Shown here: one piece after another, positions 31,611 to 42,717 of the stretch
Position numbering within the stretch: position 1 is the first letter of the stretch
Layout: the number at the start of each line of letters is the position of its first letter
Source: Alectoria sarmentosa
Lineage: Eukaryota > Ascomycota > Lecanoromycetes > Lecanorales > Parmeliaceae
Assembly: GCA_009733775.1 (NCBI GenBank)
Contig: WOGZ01000038.1
Span: 1 to 64,000, forward strand
Direction of reading: 5' to 3'
DNA: 64,000 nucleotides
Notes under the pieces: model-generated
Told to the model about the DNA's origin: nothing
What the model saw: only the letters and a program-made list of their open reading frames with translations
Databases searched by the model: none
Position numbers and translations under genes: made by a program

Positions 31611-31989
31611 GTTTAGTGCAGCAGGGGCGCAGAGCTTGGCCTATATGATCTCGGGGTCCCATGTTTATGGCATTCTAAGAGAGAGTTTTCCTGTCGTGAA
31701 CTTGACAAGATGAGCGAAACCGTAAATACGAATTACGACGCTAGCGCTTTAGTGATTGATATAATTCCTCCCACTTCAATGTCAGGTACGCAGCACTCTT
31801 TGCGTATGAGGCGAACAGGGTCCTAGATTAGAGACGTTCGCCGAGATAGCCAGAGCGTGCGGTACAAGTACTCCAAAGAAGCTTCGAGAGAACAAGCAAT
31901 TCCAGGTGACAACGAGACGGGCGATTAACCACATCGATGCAATAACAATGCTTTCCCATCCCATGCCAAAGATAGTTCTCAATCTCCCA
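31611..31989. promoter_or_regulatory. Upstream region of the cyclase gene
   Basis: 379 bp between the cyclase start and the 3' end of the next minus-strand gene. No TATA box or recognisable sterol-response element seen by eye. Confidence 0.3.
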
Positions 31990-33126
31990 TTAATCACTCA
32001 GATCAGGATTAGCAACAAAGAGCCTGCCCCCACCCATGTAACCCATCGTATTAGCCCTCTCATCCACACTGCCCCTTCTCCTCAAATCGTCGATCGTCTT
32101 GCTCTCCTTCTCTGCCTTCGGCGCCTGCATCTGTCCCACATTCCCAAAACTATTCTCACGTTCACTTGATCCCCCACTACCACCTTTCCCAGAACCATGC
32201 GCGAAATAGTCTGTACCTTGCTGCTGCTGCTGGTCTCCAGGCACAGGAGTCTCTTCCATCTCTGCCATCTCCGGTATATCCTCCTTTGGACTGCTTCCTT
32301 GCCCGCTCCCATTGGGCGTACTGCCTTGACTATACCTGTTTCCGCGTTGCTGCTGGTCGACGCTCAGCCACCTGTTATCGCCCGAGCTCCTTCCACTGAA
32401 GCGTCTCCCACTATCCGCATCATCGAACTGATTCCCGTCATCGCCCACCTCATTGGCGCTCAGTCTCATGGGAACGCCTCCTCCCACCATGTTGGCACCA
32501 CTGTATCCTGTAGCTTTCGGCAAGCCATGGTGTCTGATTTTGCTCCTTACGCCCAAGCTGCCACTGCCCATGCTGCCACTTGTACTCGTCCGGCCTTCCG
32601 CCTGTCCTTTTCCATTAATTTCTCTCGCCGCCCGTATCTTTGCTGCTTTGTGCTGTGCCGCTATTCGCGGATCTTCATGCTGTGAGCGATCGCACCAGAC
32701 TGTGGCCTTCTGCTTTCGCATCAGCGCCACATAGCTGCCGGGTGTAGTTGAGGCACCAGATCGTGTAGAAGCATTCCGACTGAGGACGGAGGAGACATTG
32801 GAGGGAGTCCGAGATGGCGGATAGCCCGTGTTCGAATGTGACGTAGATGTAGTGGATTGAGAGGGGGTACGCCGCGATGTGGCTATCGCATTGGGATACT
32901 GTTGTGATGCGGGAGAGGAAGAAGGTGGCGGTCTCGGGCCATTGCGGGTGTATGTTGAGAATGTCGAAGTAGAGGGTGGCTGCGGAGACGGAGGCAAACC
33001 GATGTCAGGAACAACTTTGCTTAATGGTCGCAGACCTGTTCGGTTGGAAATGTCTGGAGTTGGAGGTAAGGGTTTCCTGTGAGGCAATTGATACGTTTCT
33101 GGTCGTCGGAAATCTACCATTGTCAT
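31990..33126 (-). CDS. Conserved basic, Ser-rich disordered protein (378 aa)
   Basis: Single exon. The N-terminus MTMVDFRRPETYQLPHRKPLPPTP is followed by a Ser/Thr/Pro-rich stretch. The only compact block is SYVALMRKQKATVWCDRSQH plus EDPRIAAQHKAAKIRAAREING at about residues 130-175, which I recall as the conserved core of an uncharacterised Pezizomycotina protein. The rest is Gly/Ser/Gln-rich and ends GRLFVANPDLSD. The start could also be the second ATG two codons on, which has an ACC context. Function unknown. Confidence 0.7.
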   Translation of the reverse strand: MTMVDFRRPETYQLPHRKPLPPTPDISNRTGLRPLSKVVPDIGLPPSPQPPSTSTFSTYTRNGPRPPPSSSPASQQYPNAIATSRRTPSQSTTSTSHSNTGYPPSRTPSNVSSVLSRNASTRSGASTTPGSYVALMRKQKATVWCDRSQHEDPRIAAQHKAAKIRAAREINGKGQAEGRTSTSGSMGSGSLGVRSKIRHHGLPKATGYSGANMVGGGVPMRLSANEVGDDGNQFDDADSGRRFSGRSSGDNRWLSVDQQQRGNRYSQGSTPNGSGQGSSPKEDIPEMAEMEETPVPGDQQQQQGTDYFAHGSGKGGSGGSSERENSFGNVGQMQAPKAEKESKTIDDLRRRGSVDERANTMGYMGGGRLFVANPDLSD

Positions 33127-34337
33127 CTCAGTGAGGGATATGGAGTAATGAGAAGCTGTCGGAGGGGTCGGGGTCGACGGTGATCAAGGCGATGGTTTGG
33201 GTAGTGTAGTGAACAAGGAAGGCTGGGCGGGCGGTCGGTTGTTGGGTCTGCTTTAATGCCTTCAAGAACTTAAGGGTGTGAGGGATTGAAATTTGGTGAT
33301 CCTTCAACCACATTTGAAACGTGATGCAATGCAAGTGACTCGGGGATGCAAGGCTTTCCCGCCTATAAATTTCGTTACGGGAAAGCGAGCGCCGCTCAGC
33401 TTCACCAGATCTTCGACGCTTTGCTCGTCTCTTTGTCAACAACAATGACTAAGGAATGCTTCCTTTCTGTGGACCTGGGTGGCAAACGAGAGTTCTACTG
33501 GAGACATGAACGAGATTCCATTGGCTGCGTCACTTTCCTGTCAACAATAGCAATAGCCTAAACCGCATAGGTCAGTCAGTATTCTACAGCCGGCTGATGT
33601 CAGACGCTGGGCCCGAAAGTGGACTTTCACACTCTTTTTGAGGTATGAAGTCCAAGAGTTGCTTGTTAGGGACGAGCCATATATACATCGCACTTGAAGA
33701 AGATTGTTGAATCTGTAGGTAGAAGCCCATGGTCAAAGCTTGATGGTCTTTGGCGTTCTGGGTCTTCATTTAAATGCAGGGTCGACCTATCTACTGCAGC
33801 CAACACGTACTACTCGAACTCCACCAACCAGAGTTTGGCATATACCACGATGCACAGCTTTGTCCAGCGATAGCGGGAAAGCCTCGAAATACCTTATCTG
33901 CTCCTCTCCCCGCAAAATCCTAAAAGGCAGCAATACATGTCGACGGATCAGACGGTAAGGCGGACTCGCAATCATGATGTAGTTGGTAGGCATTCTCGAA
34001 CGGCCTGAACAGCTCTTTGCCAGGCACATCCAAGACAACCTTTGCGGAGCCTTCGGACAAAACTCCGCGGGCAGGGGTCAGTGTTCCAAAGAAAAGCAAA
34101 CCCTTGTCATTTTCCCAGCTCTCAATTCATGATCTAACAGACCCCCACGATACGATCTGAAGTACGATCCTAGGTGTTCCAAATCAGATGCAAACCTGCA
34201 GACCCCGAGTTGAGATGCCGCTGCAACGTCATCGAACAGAGCAAACACTCTCGTGGAGGGTGGGATCTTGAGACTGTTGGTATGAGATTCGGACGTCATG
34301 AACTACACGACATCATGTAAGCTGTATAGATCAAGCA
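33127..34337. other. Intergenic with doubtful minus-strand open frames
   Basis: A 73-codon minus-strand frame starts with an ATG at 34299 only 39 bp downstream of the SDR stop, and a second frame runs at 34038-33787. They can be read as fragments of one chain but I could not join them with credible splice sites, so no gene is called. The rest holds the promoter of the 33126 gene. Confidence 0.35.
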
Positions 34338-35585
34338 CTATACTATTGAGTATCCGCCGTCAACAATAATGTCGCTGCCAGTCGTGTAGCTAGAAATATC
34401 CGAAGCCAGGTATAGGAATGCTCCTTTAAGCTCATGTGCTTCACCCACACGTCTATACAAGATGTCAGTCCCTGCAAATGAAATCCAAAGCACTGATACT
34501 CACCCCATAGGAATTTTGTCTCGCCAAATGTTTTTCGTTGCGATTGGGACGTAATCCGAGATTTCCGTGCCCATGTAGCCAGGGGAGACAGTGTTTGCTC
34601 GGGCAAACTGGACCATGTCAATGGCTATGGATTTGACTGTACACAAAGGTTAGCACCTCTATCGCGCGACTTTTTGGAGAGGAAGACGTACCAAATTGGA
34701 TGACTGCAGCTTTGGCGCCATTATACACCGCCTGTAGCTGAGGGATGTTGACGATATGACCGCTATGACCCTGAGTATTCTGGATCGTATTTCGCTATCT
34801 TCAGAGCCTACGTACCTCATACTCGCGGTGGCAATAAAACTCCCCAATTTGAAATTCTCCAGCTTCTTTCCATTCAGATCCGTCCCTTCCATCTTTTGGC
34901 GTCTCCAATGGAGGCCAGCGGCATATGCACAGTAATACACGCTGTCCATATCGGTAGACATGACGTTCTTGTAATGTTCAACCTCACCGTCAAGAAAGCT
35001 GCCTTGAGACCATGGGATACCAGCATTTGCTACGAAAATGTCCAGGCGGCCATTGAATTCTTGCACGATCTCATCGATGACTTCTTTGACGTGTTTCGGA
35101 CTTCGGACGTCAACCTGGTATGCTCGGCCTATGCAACGGCGTCAGCAGATATCTCTGCATCACCAAGATGATCTTATACACTTGACACCGTATTCTTTTT
35201 CAATGTCTTCAGCACGGTCCAGAGCCTGCTTGTTGCCATGATACCATATAGCCACGTTTGCGCCAGACTCTGCTAAAGCTTGGGCGACAGCCAAGCCAAT
35301 ACCGGCGCCAGCACCAGAGACAATAGCGGTCTTGCCCGTGTTGTTGAAAAGGGGAAAGACTTTCTCTTCTTTTGGAGCCACAGTATTGTGATGATTGAAG
35401 TTCCCCCCGTCCATGGCAGGCAATTTTTCTCCTCCCATGATGGTCGAAGTACTATTATTGTCGATTCTTACTAAGGGACGAGTTAAATTGCCTTGTTGTA
35501 GACCTAAATAGATGGCCAGGAGCAAAGTAGTTGAGAAAAAGAGAAAAGCCAGACCAGACGAAGCGGCGGGCCTCTCGAATTTCAT
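34338..35585 (-). CDS. Short-chain dehydrogenase/reductase, sorbose/xylulose-reductase-like (345 aa, 5 exons)
   Basis: Model: complement of 34338-34452, 34504-34636, 34692-34762, 34816-35128 and 35180-35585. Four introns of 51-55 nt all join in phase. Classical SDR motifs: GAGAGIG at 91-97 for the cofactor, VANAG, and the catalytic S240-Y253-K257 (YNGAK). The Ser240 codon is split by the third intron. SPGYMGTEI and the C-terminal VDGGYS complete the fold. The pattern VNIPQLQAVYNGAK recalls fungal sorbose, xylulose and arabinitol dehydrogenases. The first 50 residues contain a hydrophobic segment (10-28) absent from typical members; an internal ATG at 35438 with strong context would give a standard soluble 296-aa enzyme, so the true start is open. 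Confidence 0.85.
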
Positions 35586-36902
35586 CCACGAAGTGACGAA
35601 GTGAAGGGATTGGAAAAGTCAAGCAATGCCTGGGCTTCTTCTTGGATTTGAAGAGATGACAACAGTATATGCTGCTAGTCTCGGTGTATCAAGTTCAAGC
35701 AGTTGGAAGGGTCTGCGCCATGCTCGCATACAGCATAGACCGATTTCAAAGCAACTGCGTGACCCCGCTTGACGCTTACTTTATGTAGCAAATGATTGGC
35801 TTGTTCATGGCCTCGGCTGATGACATAATATTTTCAACCCAATCTCCCCTCTCAATGCAAGCGCGCCGAACGTTCCTTCTTGTTGCATGAGTCTCATTTT
35901 ATTAGATTCCTCCGAGTCCTGGTCGGCATGATAGTCGCCGGGAACATTTGGCCTGAAAGATTATATATCAGCATCTCCTTTTGATTCTAGATGCCGGTTT
36001 CTTTTCACCCTTTACAGCCCTGTGGTCTGGTCACAGCAGCTGTCGTCAAAGCGAACGAAATGGACTTCAGTCGCTCCACTTGACACTGCGAACTCTAAGA
36101 GTCCAGTCCCCTATGGCTGCATTAGCTTTAAGAGAAGCCGAAATCGGGCTTGGTCCTCAGAAGTATTTCGAACCGTTCAGGAGACCGGCCAGCACATGTC
36201 CCAGAGCTGCGAGATCCTTTCATCCCCTGTCAAGAATGGGATTGTGGAAAAATATCCAAACGGCACATAACCAGTGGAAATAGCTGCTCAAAGAGTGGAG
36301 ATCGCAGCCCAACGAAGAAACTAAAATGTGTTGAATCGCAAAGAACCATTCATAGAAGCACGCTTCCATTGCCTACCGACTTGAATGGACTGGCGCCAGA
36401 CTCCTTGAACGAGCTGCCACTTGATTCTACGCTCAAACGCTTTTCAAATAAGAGTCTCCGTGCGGAATGGAACTTGACAGGCTTCAGATTTGATCGAGTT
36501 TGATACGAAAATATCATCCCCCCGAGATCGAAAAAGAAATTTATCTTTCCCTCGGATCCGGAGCCTTCGTTAGTGTGTCCCAGGAATGTAAAATTGCTAT
36601 ATGAACTGCTACAGGTGATCGGTGTAATCTAAGGATCAGACGCAAAACAGTCAGAGAGTCGGGTTCGAGTGGTCCATTCGTCATGCGAATAAGTCTGTCT
36701 CCGTAACCAACTGCGGTAAATAGCACTGGCTAGCGCAGCAGTCATCAAGACCCAGCTAATTGGTGGAAGCCACTGGTCACCTGGCGCGACCTATCCTCAG
36801 GACAAAGTACATGCCATGCAGGCTGTTGTAGACATGGTATGTGTTATGCTGACCTACTCTGCGCCAAATATTTTACACGATTGCACGGTCCTGCCCTCTC
36901 CT
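35586..36902. other. Intergenic, nothing recognised
   Basis: 1.3 kb with only short overlapping open frames (the longest about 117 codons at 36150-36503). No splice-consistent gene or RNA gene found. Confidence 0.45.
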
Positions 36903-37619
36903 CTAATTGTCCACATACTCGCTCCTTGGCAAACGCAACCTCTCTTTTTCTCTTCCTGTCAAGACGGCATTGTCTTCGCCCCCGTCCTCGACCGCCTTCT
37001 TTCCATACACATATGATACCATGTCATCCATTCCATCATAGCCGAAATCCAGCTGCACGAAGAGGAACAGATGGTCGTGATCGTCCTTGACCTCCTTCAT
37101 CTCGCCCGCCTTTTCACCCTGCTCCCACATACGGACCTTCACTCTACAGATTTGTTCCATGCCTCCATCCATAGTCTTCCTCTTTGCCTTGAAGTCGGTG
37201 AAGGTCTCAGTCTCAGGGTAGTAGATACAGGTGAACTGCGCGACGAAATCACGCCATGTGAAATTAGCAGTGCATCGGGAGGGCTCGTCCCCTTGGTTCT
37301 GGTCCGCTGATCCACAGATGGTCATCGAATCACCCTCATAGTCTTTAGGCTCTCCCTCCCAACTTTCGGTCCAGACAAAGTTGTACTTCCTGACGATGTC
37401 GTACTCCTTTCCGTCATCCTCATCGCTCCAGTCGGCATTTTCGTCGAAGTCATCATTCTCGTTGCCTTTCTGAGCGTCGTCCTCACTCAAAGACTCTGGC
37501 TCCTCGGCTTCTTCGCCTTCGGCATCTGGCTCCCGAATTTCTCGGGCCTCCATGTGGGCTTGCAAGTCATCATCGATCGTTGTAGCGGGTTGATACTTGT
37601 AAGTCACCGCGAGAGACAT
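36903..37619 (-). CDS. Acidic protein of unknown function (238 aa)
   Basis: The ATG at 37619 opens a frame with a strongly acidic stretch (about residues 30-75; ENDDFDENADWSDEDDGKEY) and a more ordered C-terminal half with Trp, Tyr and Cys residues (FVWTESWEGEPKDYEG, RCTANFTWRDFVAQFTCIY). The frame stays open upstream. An alternative model adds a 28-nt first exon (37808-37781, MQLAALFVM) through a 75-nt intron GTATGG...CATAG and would give 276 aa with a weak N-terminal hydrophobic stretch. No family is recognised. Confidence 0.5.
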   Translation of the reverse strand: MSLAVTYKYQPATTIDDDLQAHMEAREIREPDAEGEEAEEPESLSEDDAQKGNENDDFDENADWSDEDDGKEYDIVRKYNFVWTESWEGEPKDYEGDSMTICGSADQNQGDEPSRCTANFTWRDFVAQFTCIYYPETETFTDFKAKRKTMDGGMEQICRVKVRMWEQGEKAGEMKEVKDDHDHLFLFVQLDFGYDGMDDMVSYVYGKKAVEDGGEDNAVLTGREKERLRLPRSEYVDN

Positions 37620-38551
37620 CGCTCGGAAAATGACGGTACGCCAGAGGAGACTTTCCCGAAGCGCTTGCAGTGTGAGTTGCTCAACCCCTTCAAGCAAGCT
37701 GTTCACTATGTAAAATCATTGAGTGATGTTGCGCCTTTTATCTGGGAGATATGGCATGTTCGCTGTTATGTTTGCCATACCCATCACAAAGAGAGCGGCA
37801 AGTTGCATGATAGAACATGCTGGAAATCAACGGTCATGCCATCTACGTATCGGAAGATGTGAGGGCTGATTATCGTCGAAACATTAGTCCTGGTCCGGAA
37901 CCAAGTAGTGTACGGTCATTGTTTTTATTGCTGAACCCGCAAGCAAGTCTTTCGGATCCTCATTGACCGGCTCCACGATACATGGCTGTTTACTGAAGCC
38001 ATAATCGAACCTACATCATTACCTCGTTTCTCACCTCTGGACTCCAATCTTACGGCGGCTTACAAATATACATGGATGATTCTTCCGTCGTGTGTGTACT
38101 GTCCAGTCGCACCGACGCAGTTGGAAAAGGCATACCATCCGTCTGAGGTCCAATTCTACCAGGTTGCGGACCAAACGGCAGAGCCCTGCTCTCCTCTTCT
38201 TTATAATCTCCAAGACAGTTTCCCCTTACTGCAGAAAGCTTTGTGGAAGTCTGTGATGACCGTCGTTACAATGATGTTTGTGTCCAGCGCGTTGTTGACA
38301 TTCCGCATTCTCAAGGCACGTCCCTTGCTCAAGGTCAAAATCTTCATCTTCCAACCTTCCCTTCGCTTGCATCGTGCTTCCATGCTATTCAAGCTCCATG
38401 CGCCGTTGCAACTGATGTCTTCCTAATCGGAGCACCTTTAAGTAATGGCGCTGTTGCGGGGCTGACCCTATTAGACACCTACTTTCTAGCTCCAGTGGAT
38501 TCGGCGCCATACTCACAGATTCCCCAGCACCAGGGAGGACCTCGATACGCC
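37620..38551. other. Divergent intergenic region
   Basis: The gap lies between two divergent genes and contains possible upstream exons for either. An intron-like segment runs from about 38443 to 38490 (GTAATG, branch GCTGACC, acceptor TTTCTAG) just before the 38552 gene, suggesting an intron in its leader or N-terminal coding part. Confidence 0.35.
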
Positions 38552-41155
38552 ATGGCAATGAGCCTGGGTTTACTCGTTGGAATCATCGCCGGCGCTGTTT
38601 CTCTGACAGCTCTGGTCGTCTTCTTAATAATCCTCGGCCTACGACACAAGCACCGACGCCTCCTCTCCCAGATCAACTTAGCAGGCGAGCGACGCCTCAG
38701 CGGCTTCTCCACTGGCCCCGATGCAATCATGAGCATCACAGACGAAGACGTCGCGCGCATGCCCGGCACTCGAGCCTCGGTACACCGCTCATTGCATGCA
38801 CCTTACAATCGCAATAGCCTGTACACGCCAATGGCATCACGTGAAAGCCTACCACGGCGCGCTTATATTCCAAAAACACGCGCAGATGATCGAGATGATC
38901 ACGAGCCAGTTGTACCGCAGCAGTCTTGGCCGCTGCCTCGTCGGTTGACGCGTGCGGATGGGACACCGTTGGTCAAGATGCCGTCGTCGACACTAAATAC
39001 CATGACTGAGAGATCGAAGAAAGCTCCTCCTGCACCGCCTCCAAATAACACAAGTAACGCGGATGGCACACTGCAGAAAGACCTGAAAACGTCAAACAGA
39101 AGCCTAGAGGTCAATAGGAAACATGGCGACGTCTTAAAGGTCTCGCTTGGAGCAGATCTCACACCAAAACCTCTGTTTCACGGGCAACAGCGCAGCAGTT
39201 CACACGGCATGATCGTTGAACTAGCGAACGGAAGCAAGACAGAGCCAAGAGCTTCAAAGAGAACGTCGCAGGTTCCAAGGTCGAAAAGCATGTATAGTCA
39301 AGAGCCCGGTCTTGCTCCTCCGCAACCATTACCGCCTCTGCCACTCGAGATCACATCCAAGAGAGTGCCCAGAGTCAAGAGCCCAGATCAGGGAACAAGG
39401 CGCGCATCTAGCGGGAGCCTGTTCAGCGAGCAAACCTCCATACTTGATGACAATTGGTCAAAGGCTTTTTCGCAGACCCGGACGGATTTCACATCCATCA
39501 CTCACGCAACGTCTCCACTCCCCTCTAAAGAACTCGGCCAATACGAAGGTAATCATCTAGTGTGGGGCTCATCTCACAAGGAAGGAAGAGCGAGTCCCAT
39601 AGGAGCCGCAAAGCAAATGTCATTCCGGCCACAATTAGACACTCAGCGATCATTCCGCGCCAGCATCCAGGAGAGTCTGCCCAGAAGCAAAAGCAGCGGA
39701 TTATCGCTATCCATGTCTCTTCATGGCCCATCGCGAGCCGAATCCAGAGCATCAATGGGCAAAGACCCGTCCAGCACACACTCAAAGTCAAGAGTCGCCA
39801 TTCCGCGAAGTGCCGAAAAAAGAAAACTCAGAGGCATTTCTCCATCATCGCCTCTCTGTCGCACCACCGACTTTACCATCCACGACGACACGAAAAGCAA
39901 ACGCGCATCCACGTCAATCCTACACGCGGTTTCCGGTAATGAGGGTAGCCCAGTCTCGTCTCCTTGGGACAAGAGACCATGTTCTATCGCGACTAGCAAC
40001 CCTCTAGAATGGGACATCGAGTCCCTGCCAGCAACCAAACCTTCGGCGCCAAAAGACAGAACGAGTGGAAATCAGCGCCAAAACTGTATTCGCGTCTCAA
40101 ACATTCCTGTCGTCATTCCTTCTCCGCCAAACCCACAAGCCATTGAAGAACGAGAAGAGCTGCATCAGGCAACTACGGTGGCACAGAACACCATACGCGA
40201 GACAAGACCAAAGCTAACGACATTTCGTCCCCCGTCACGACAAGATTTCGATTTCGCCCTTCACTCAACTCTCGGCCTCCATAGAGAGAACTCTCGAATA
40301 ATTGACAACAACAGCCCCTTCTCCCCAACACAATTCATGATGAATCTCTACCGAGAAGACGACAACGGCCCCGACTCAGAAGTCGACACCCCCACGCGGA
40401 AACCCAGTTCTCATAGACCCTCCAGCATGCACCCCAACCGGCGCAAGACTATATTCAATAATCCGATACCAAAGGTATTGCCGCTTCCGACCCCGCCCAA
40501 TCCAGACCCAGAAAAGTCTACCCACAACATATCTCGCCTAAGCACCCAATCCACTGACCAAGAATCCAACCCCGATTCGCGCCCCACGTCCTTCCTCCTT
40601 AACTTCTCCTGGCCGCAACCACCCAAACCCGCCGAAAACCCCAGATGGCGCGATCTCAAGACACCCATCCGGCGCATCGGCGGTCCGCGCGCTCCCCCGT
40701 TCCGCTACATTTCGCCCAACCGTCGCCGCTCTCCAATTAAAAGTGGCGTCGGCAAGAGAAATGCCAGTCCAGTCAAGGATCTTCGCGGGAGTGTCGCAGC
40801 GCTGCGCAGGATGAACAGCGAAGTCGTCAGCGGCGGGGGCCGGAAGTCGAAAGAACATAAGCGGTATTTGAGTATTGGGGAGAGCGAGAGTAGTGCAGTC
40901 TTTGAAGATGATTCTTCCAGTCGGCCGGAGAGTATGACTTTCTTCTCGCAGGCGCAGACTGCTGGAGAGCACGATGGCAGATTGAAGGCAAATGGCAAGG
41001 AAAACCTGACGGGGCCAAGGGAAGTGCCTGTTTTTCGTGGCATGGCAAAGCTTGGCCCGCCGAGCAATGGTACGAATGCGTTTGGGAAGAGCCCAAGTGG
41101 AAGCATGTATGACGGAGATGGGTTTCTGCGAGAGTTAGATGCCTGGCTGCACTGA
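38552..41155 (+). CDS. Single-pass membrane protein with long disordered Ser/Pro-rich tail (867 aa)
   Basis: The ATG at 38552 is followed directly by a transmembrane helix (residues 4-30, LLVGIIAGAVSLTALVVFL) and a basic stop-transfer RHKHRR. The rest is a long low-complexity chain rich in S, P, R and K with many possible phosphosites and SH3-ligand-like stretches (KKAPPAPPPN). The C-terminus, MYDGDGFLRELDAWLH, looks like a short helical motif. The frame is open upstream, so a short extracellular N-terminus from an upstream exon is possible. Conserved in style with other Pezizomycotina membrane proteins, but I cannot name a family. Confidence 0.65.
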   Translation: MAMSLGLLVGIIAGAVSLTALVVFLIILGLRHKHRRLLSQINLAGERRLSGFSTGPDAIMSITDEDVARMPGTRASVHRSLHAPYNRNSLYTPMASRESLPRRAYIPKTRADDRDDHEPVVPQQSWPLPRRLTRADGTPLVKMPSSTLNTMTERSKKAPPAPPPNNTSNADGTLQKDLKTSNRSLEVNRKHGDVLKVSLGADLTPKPLFHGQQRSSSHGMIVELANGSKTEPRASKRTSQVPRSKSMYSQEPGLAPPQPLPPLPLEITSKRVPRVKSPDQGTRRASSGSLFSEQTSILDDNWSKAFSQTRTDFTSITHATSPLPSKELGQYEGNHLVWGSSHKEGRASPIGAAKQMSFRPQLDTQRSFRASIQESLPRSKSSGLSLSMSLHGPSRAESRASMGKDPSSTHSKSRVAIPRSAEKRKLRGISPSSPLCRTTDFTIHDDTKSKRASTSILHAVSGNEGSPVSSPWDKRPCSIATSNPLEWDIESLPATKPSAPKDRTSGNQRQNCIRVSNIPVVIPSPPNPQAIEEREELHQATTVAQNTIRETRPKLTTFRPPSRQDFDFALHSTLGLHRENSRIIDNNSPFSPTQFMMNLYREDDNGPDSEVDTPTRKPSSHRPSSMHPNRRKTIFNNPIPKVLPLPTPPNPDPEKSTHNISRLSTQSTDQESNPDSRPTSFLLNFSWPQPPKPAENPRWRDLKTPIRRIGGPRAPPFRYISPNRRRSPIKSGVGKRNASPVKDLRGSVAALRRMNSEVVSGGGRKSKEHKRYLSIGESESSAVFEDDSSSRPESMTFFSQAQTAGEHDGRLKANGKENLTGPREVPVFRGMAKLGPPSNGTNAFGKSPSGSMYDGDGFLRELDAWLH

Positions 41156-41339
41156 ACAACGTTCATTTTTCGATCTATTTATTTGACATTTAGTGATATC
41201 TATAATCATAATACAGACCCTCTTAATCGTGGCTCACGGGACTGCTGATGGGTTCCAGCTTTTGATTTCTTACCAGTCTCACCAGGAGCACGACAACAGC
41301 CGCTCCATGACCTGCGCGGCACTGGCCCTCGTGCAGTGT

Positions 41340-42424
41340 TCACTCCGTCCTCCTCCACTTCGTTTCTTCCATACCATCGCCCTCACCATCCACCTCTTCA
41401 CCATCATCATCTTCCTCCCGTGTCCGCACAACCCCTGCACCCTCCCCCAGACCACCACCGCCACCACCACCACCAACAACCTCCTGCCCCAAGCCCCCCT
41501 CCCCCCTCCAATTCCCCTCCTCATCAAAAAACTCCCCCACATTCTCCGCCGTAATCCACCCCCCACTCCCCGGCATCGGCGGCGGTAATCCCAACCCTCC
41601 ACTATCCCCATTACTCAAACGATAAACACCACCATCTTGATCGCCCTCAAACACGATGCTCGGACGCCCCCCTCCACCCTCATCCTCATCCCCATCCCCA
41701 TCAGACCCACTCATCGGATCAGGATGTAAATTCGCACAAGCAGAAAGCGCAGCATACAACAGCTGGGCTTGCGATTCGGATTCCGGCGCCTCGCGTCCGC
41801 CTTCCTCTACTAAGCTCTCCTCCGCCCTTGCAGCAGCAGCAGCAGCAGTGGTGGCTGCAGCGGGGACAATAGTGATCGAAATTGTAGAGTCAGGATCATG
41901 GTCATCGAACGTGTGCGCTTCGGTGAGGAGTTGCAGGAACAAAGAGGCCGGCTTGCCCCCGGCGGGCCGCTGGACGGCGTGCAGGGAGATGGCGGGGTAG
42001 GGGATCGAGAGGCCGGTTGCGAGGGAGGGGGAGTAGAGGATGAAACGTCTGTGCATCACGGAATTCCACGTCAGCTAGAAAAATTCCTCCTCACTCGTGA
42101 GTCAGAGCGGGCGCGGACGAACTCCGAAGTGACCCAGACATCCACGCCCGCGATTTCAATCTCCTCCTCGTCCGCCGCCTCACCATCATCGCCGTTCACG
42201 GCGGCCGCCGCAGCCGTACCGTTTGCGCTTCTGAGCGCGCCGTTGGCCAGCGGCGAGAGTGCGGGGGCGGCGGCGAGGTCGGAGGCGTGGAGCGAGAGGG
42301 AGGCGGAGGGGGAGTGGTGGTGGAGGACGGGGGGGCCGGAGAAGAAGGAGTCGGGGGTTTGGGAGTGGTGGAGGGCGAGAGGGGTGAAGGATGTGGAGGT
42401 GGGCGGTTCGTGGATGATTTCCAT
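41340..42424 (-). CDS. pICln/Voldacs-domain protein, methylosome chaperone homologue (336 aa, 2 exons)
   Basis: Model: complement of 41340-42048 and 42123-42424; the 74-nt intron joins VDVWVTSE to RFILYS in frame. The PH-like Voldacs core reads GVDVWVTSERFILYSPSLAT and then LSIPYPAISLHAVQRP, as in pICln. There is a long acidic and glycine-rich tail and the typical basic terminus KWRRTE. In animals pICln loads Sm proteins for PRMT5 methylation and snRNP assembly; a similar role is inferred here. The protein is longer than human pICln (237 aa) because of Ala, Gly and Asp low-complexity inserts. The ATG at 42424 is the first of the frame. Confidence 0.83.
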
Positions 42425-42717
42425 TGTGAGGGAAGGGGGTGTGAGTTGGGGGATGGGTGGTGGGTTCTGGGAGGAAGAAAGGATAGGGAAGCGAAGGGAA
42501 CGATGATTTGGTCTCGGTTACAGTGTTGCTAGTCTTTCATATCTGGTTAATTGTTGCATATACCATTTTATATTCGGCAAGGCTGCAATTAAAGAAGCAA
42601 AGCTAAGCTCTTCGTTGTTTGGACGCCACGAGTCTTGCCCAAGATCCATATGATATGTACACCCACGGTATGCCCCCAGATGCTCAAATGTTGCCTCAGT
42701 GCTAATTGATTTTCCTC

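Noticed and set aside
33787..34299. Minus-strand gene downstream of the SDR
   Set aside because: Two frames look coding-like but cannot be joined with credible splice sites, and the ATG lies only 39 bp past the SDR stop, probably inside its 3' UTR.
23325..35585. Triterpenoid or other biosynthetic gene cluster (PDR pump, cyclase, SDR, reductase)
   Set aside because: No cytochrome P450, acyltransferase, pathway regulator or second terpenoid enzyme; housekeeping-type neighbours. Kept only as a remark on the cyclase active site.
36610..36690. Possible tRNA with GGGTTCGAGT
   Set aside because: The invariant C61 opposite G53 is a G and the acceptor stem does not pair.
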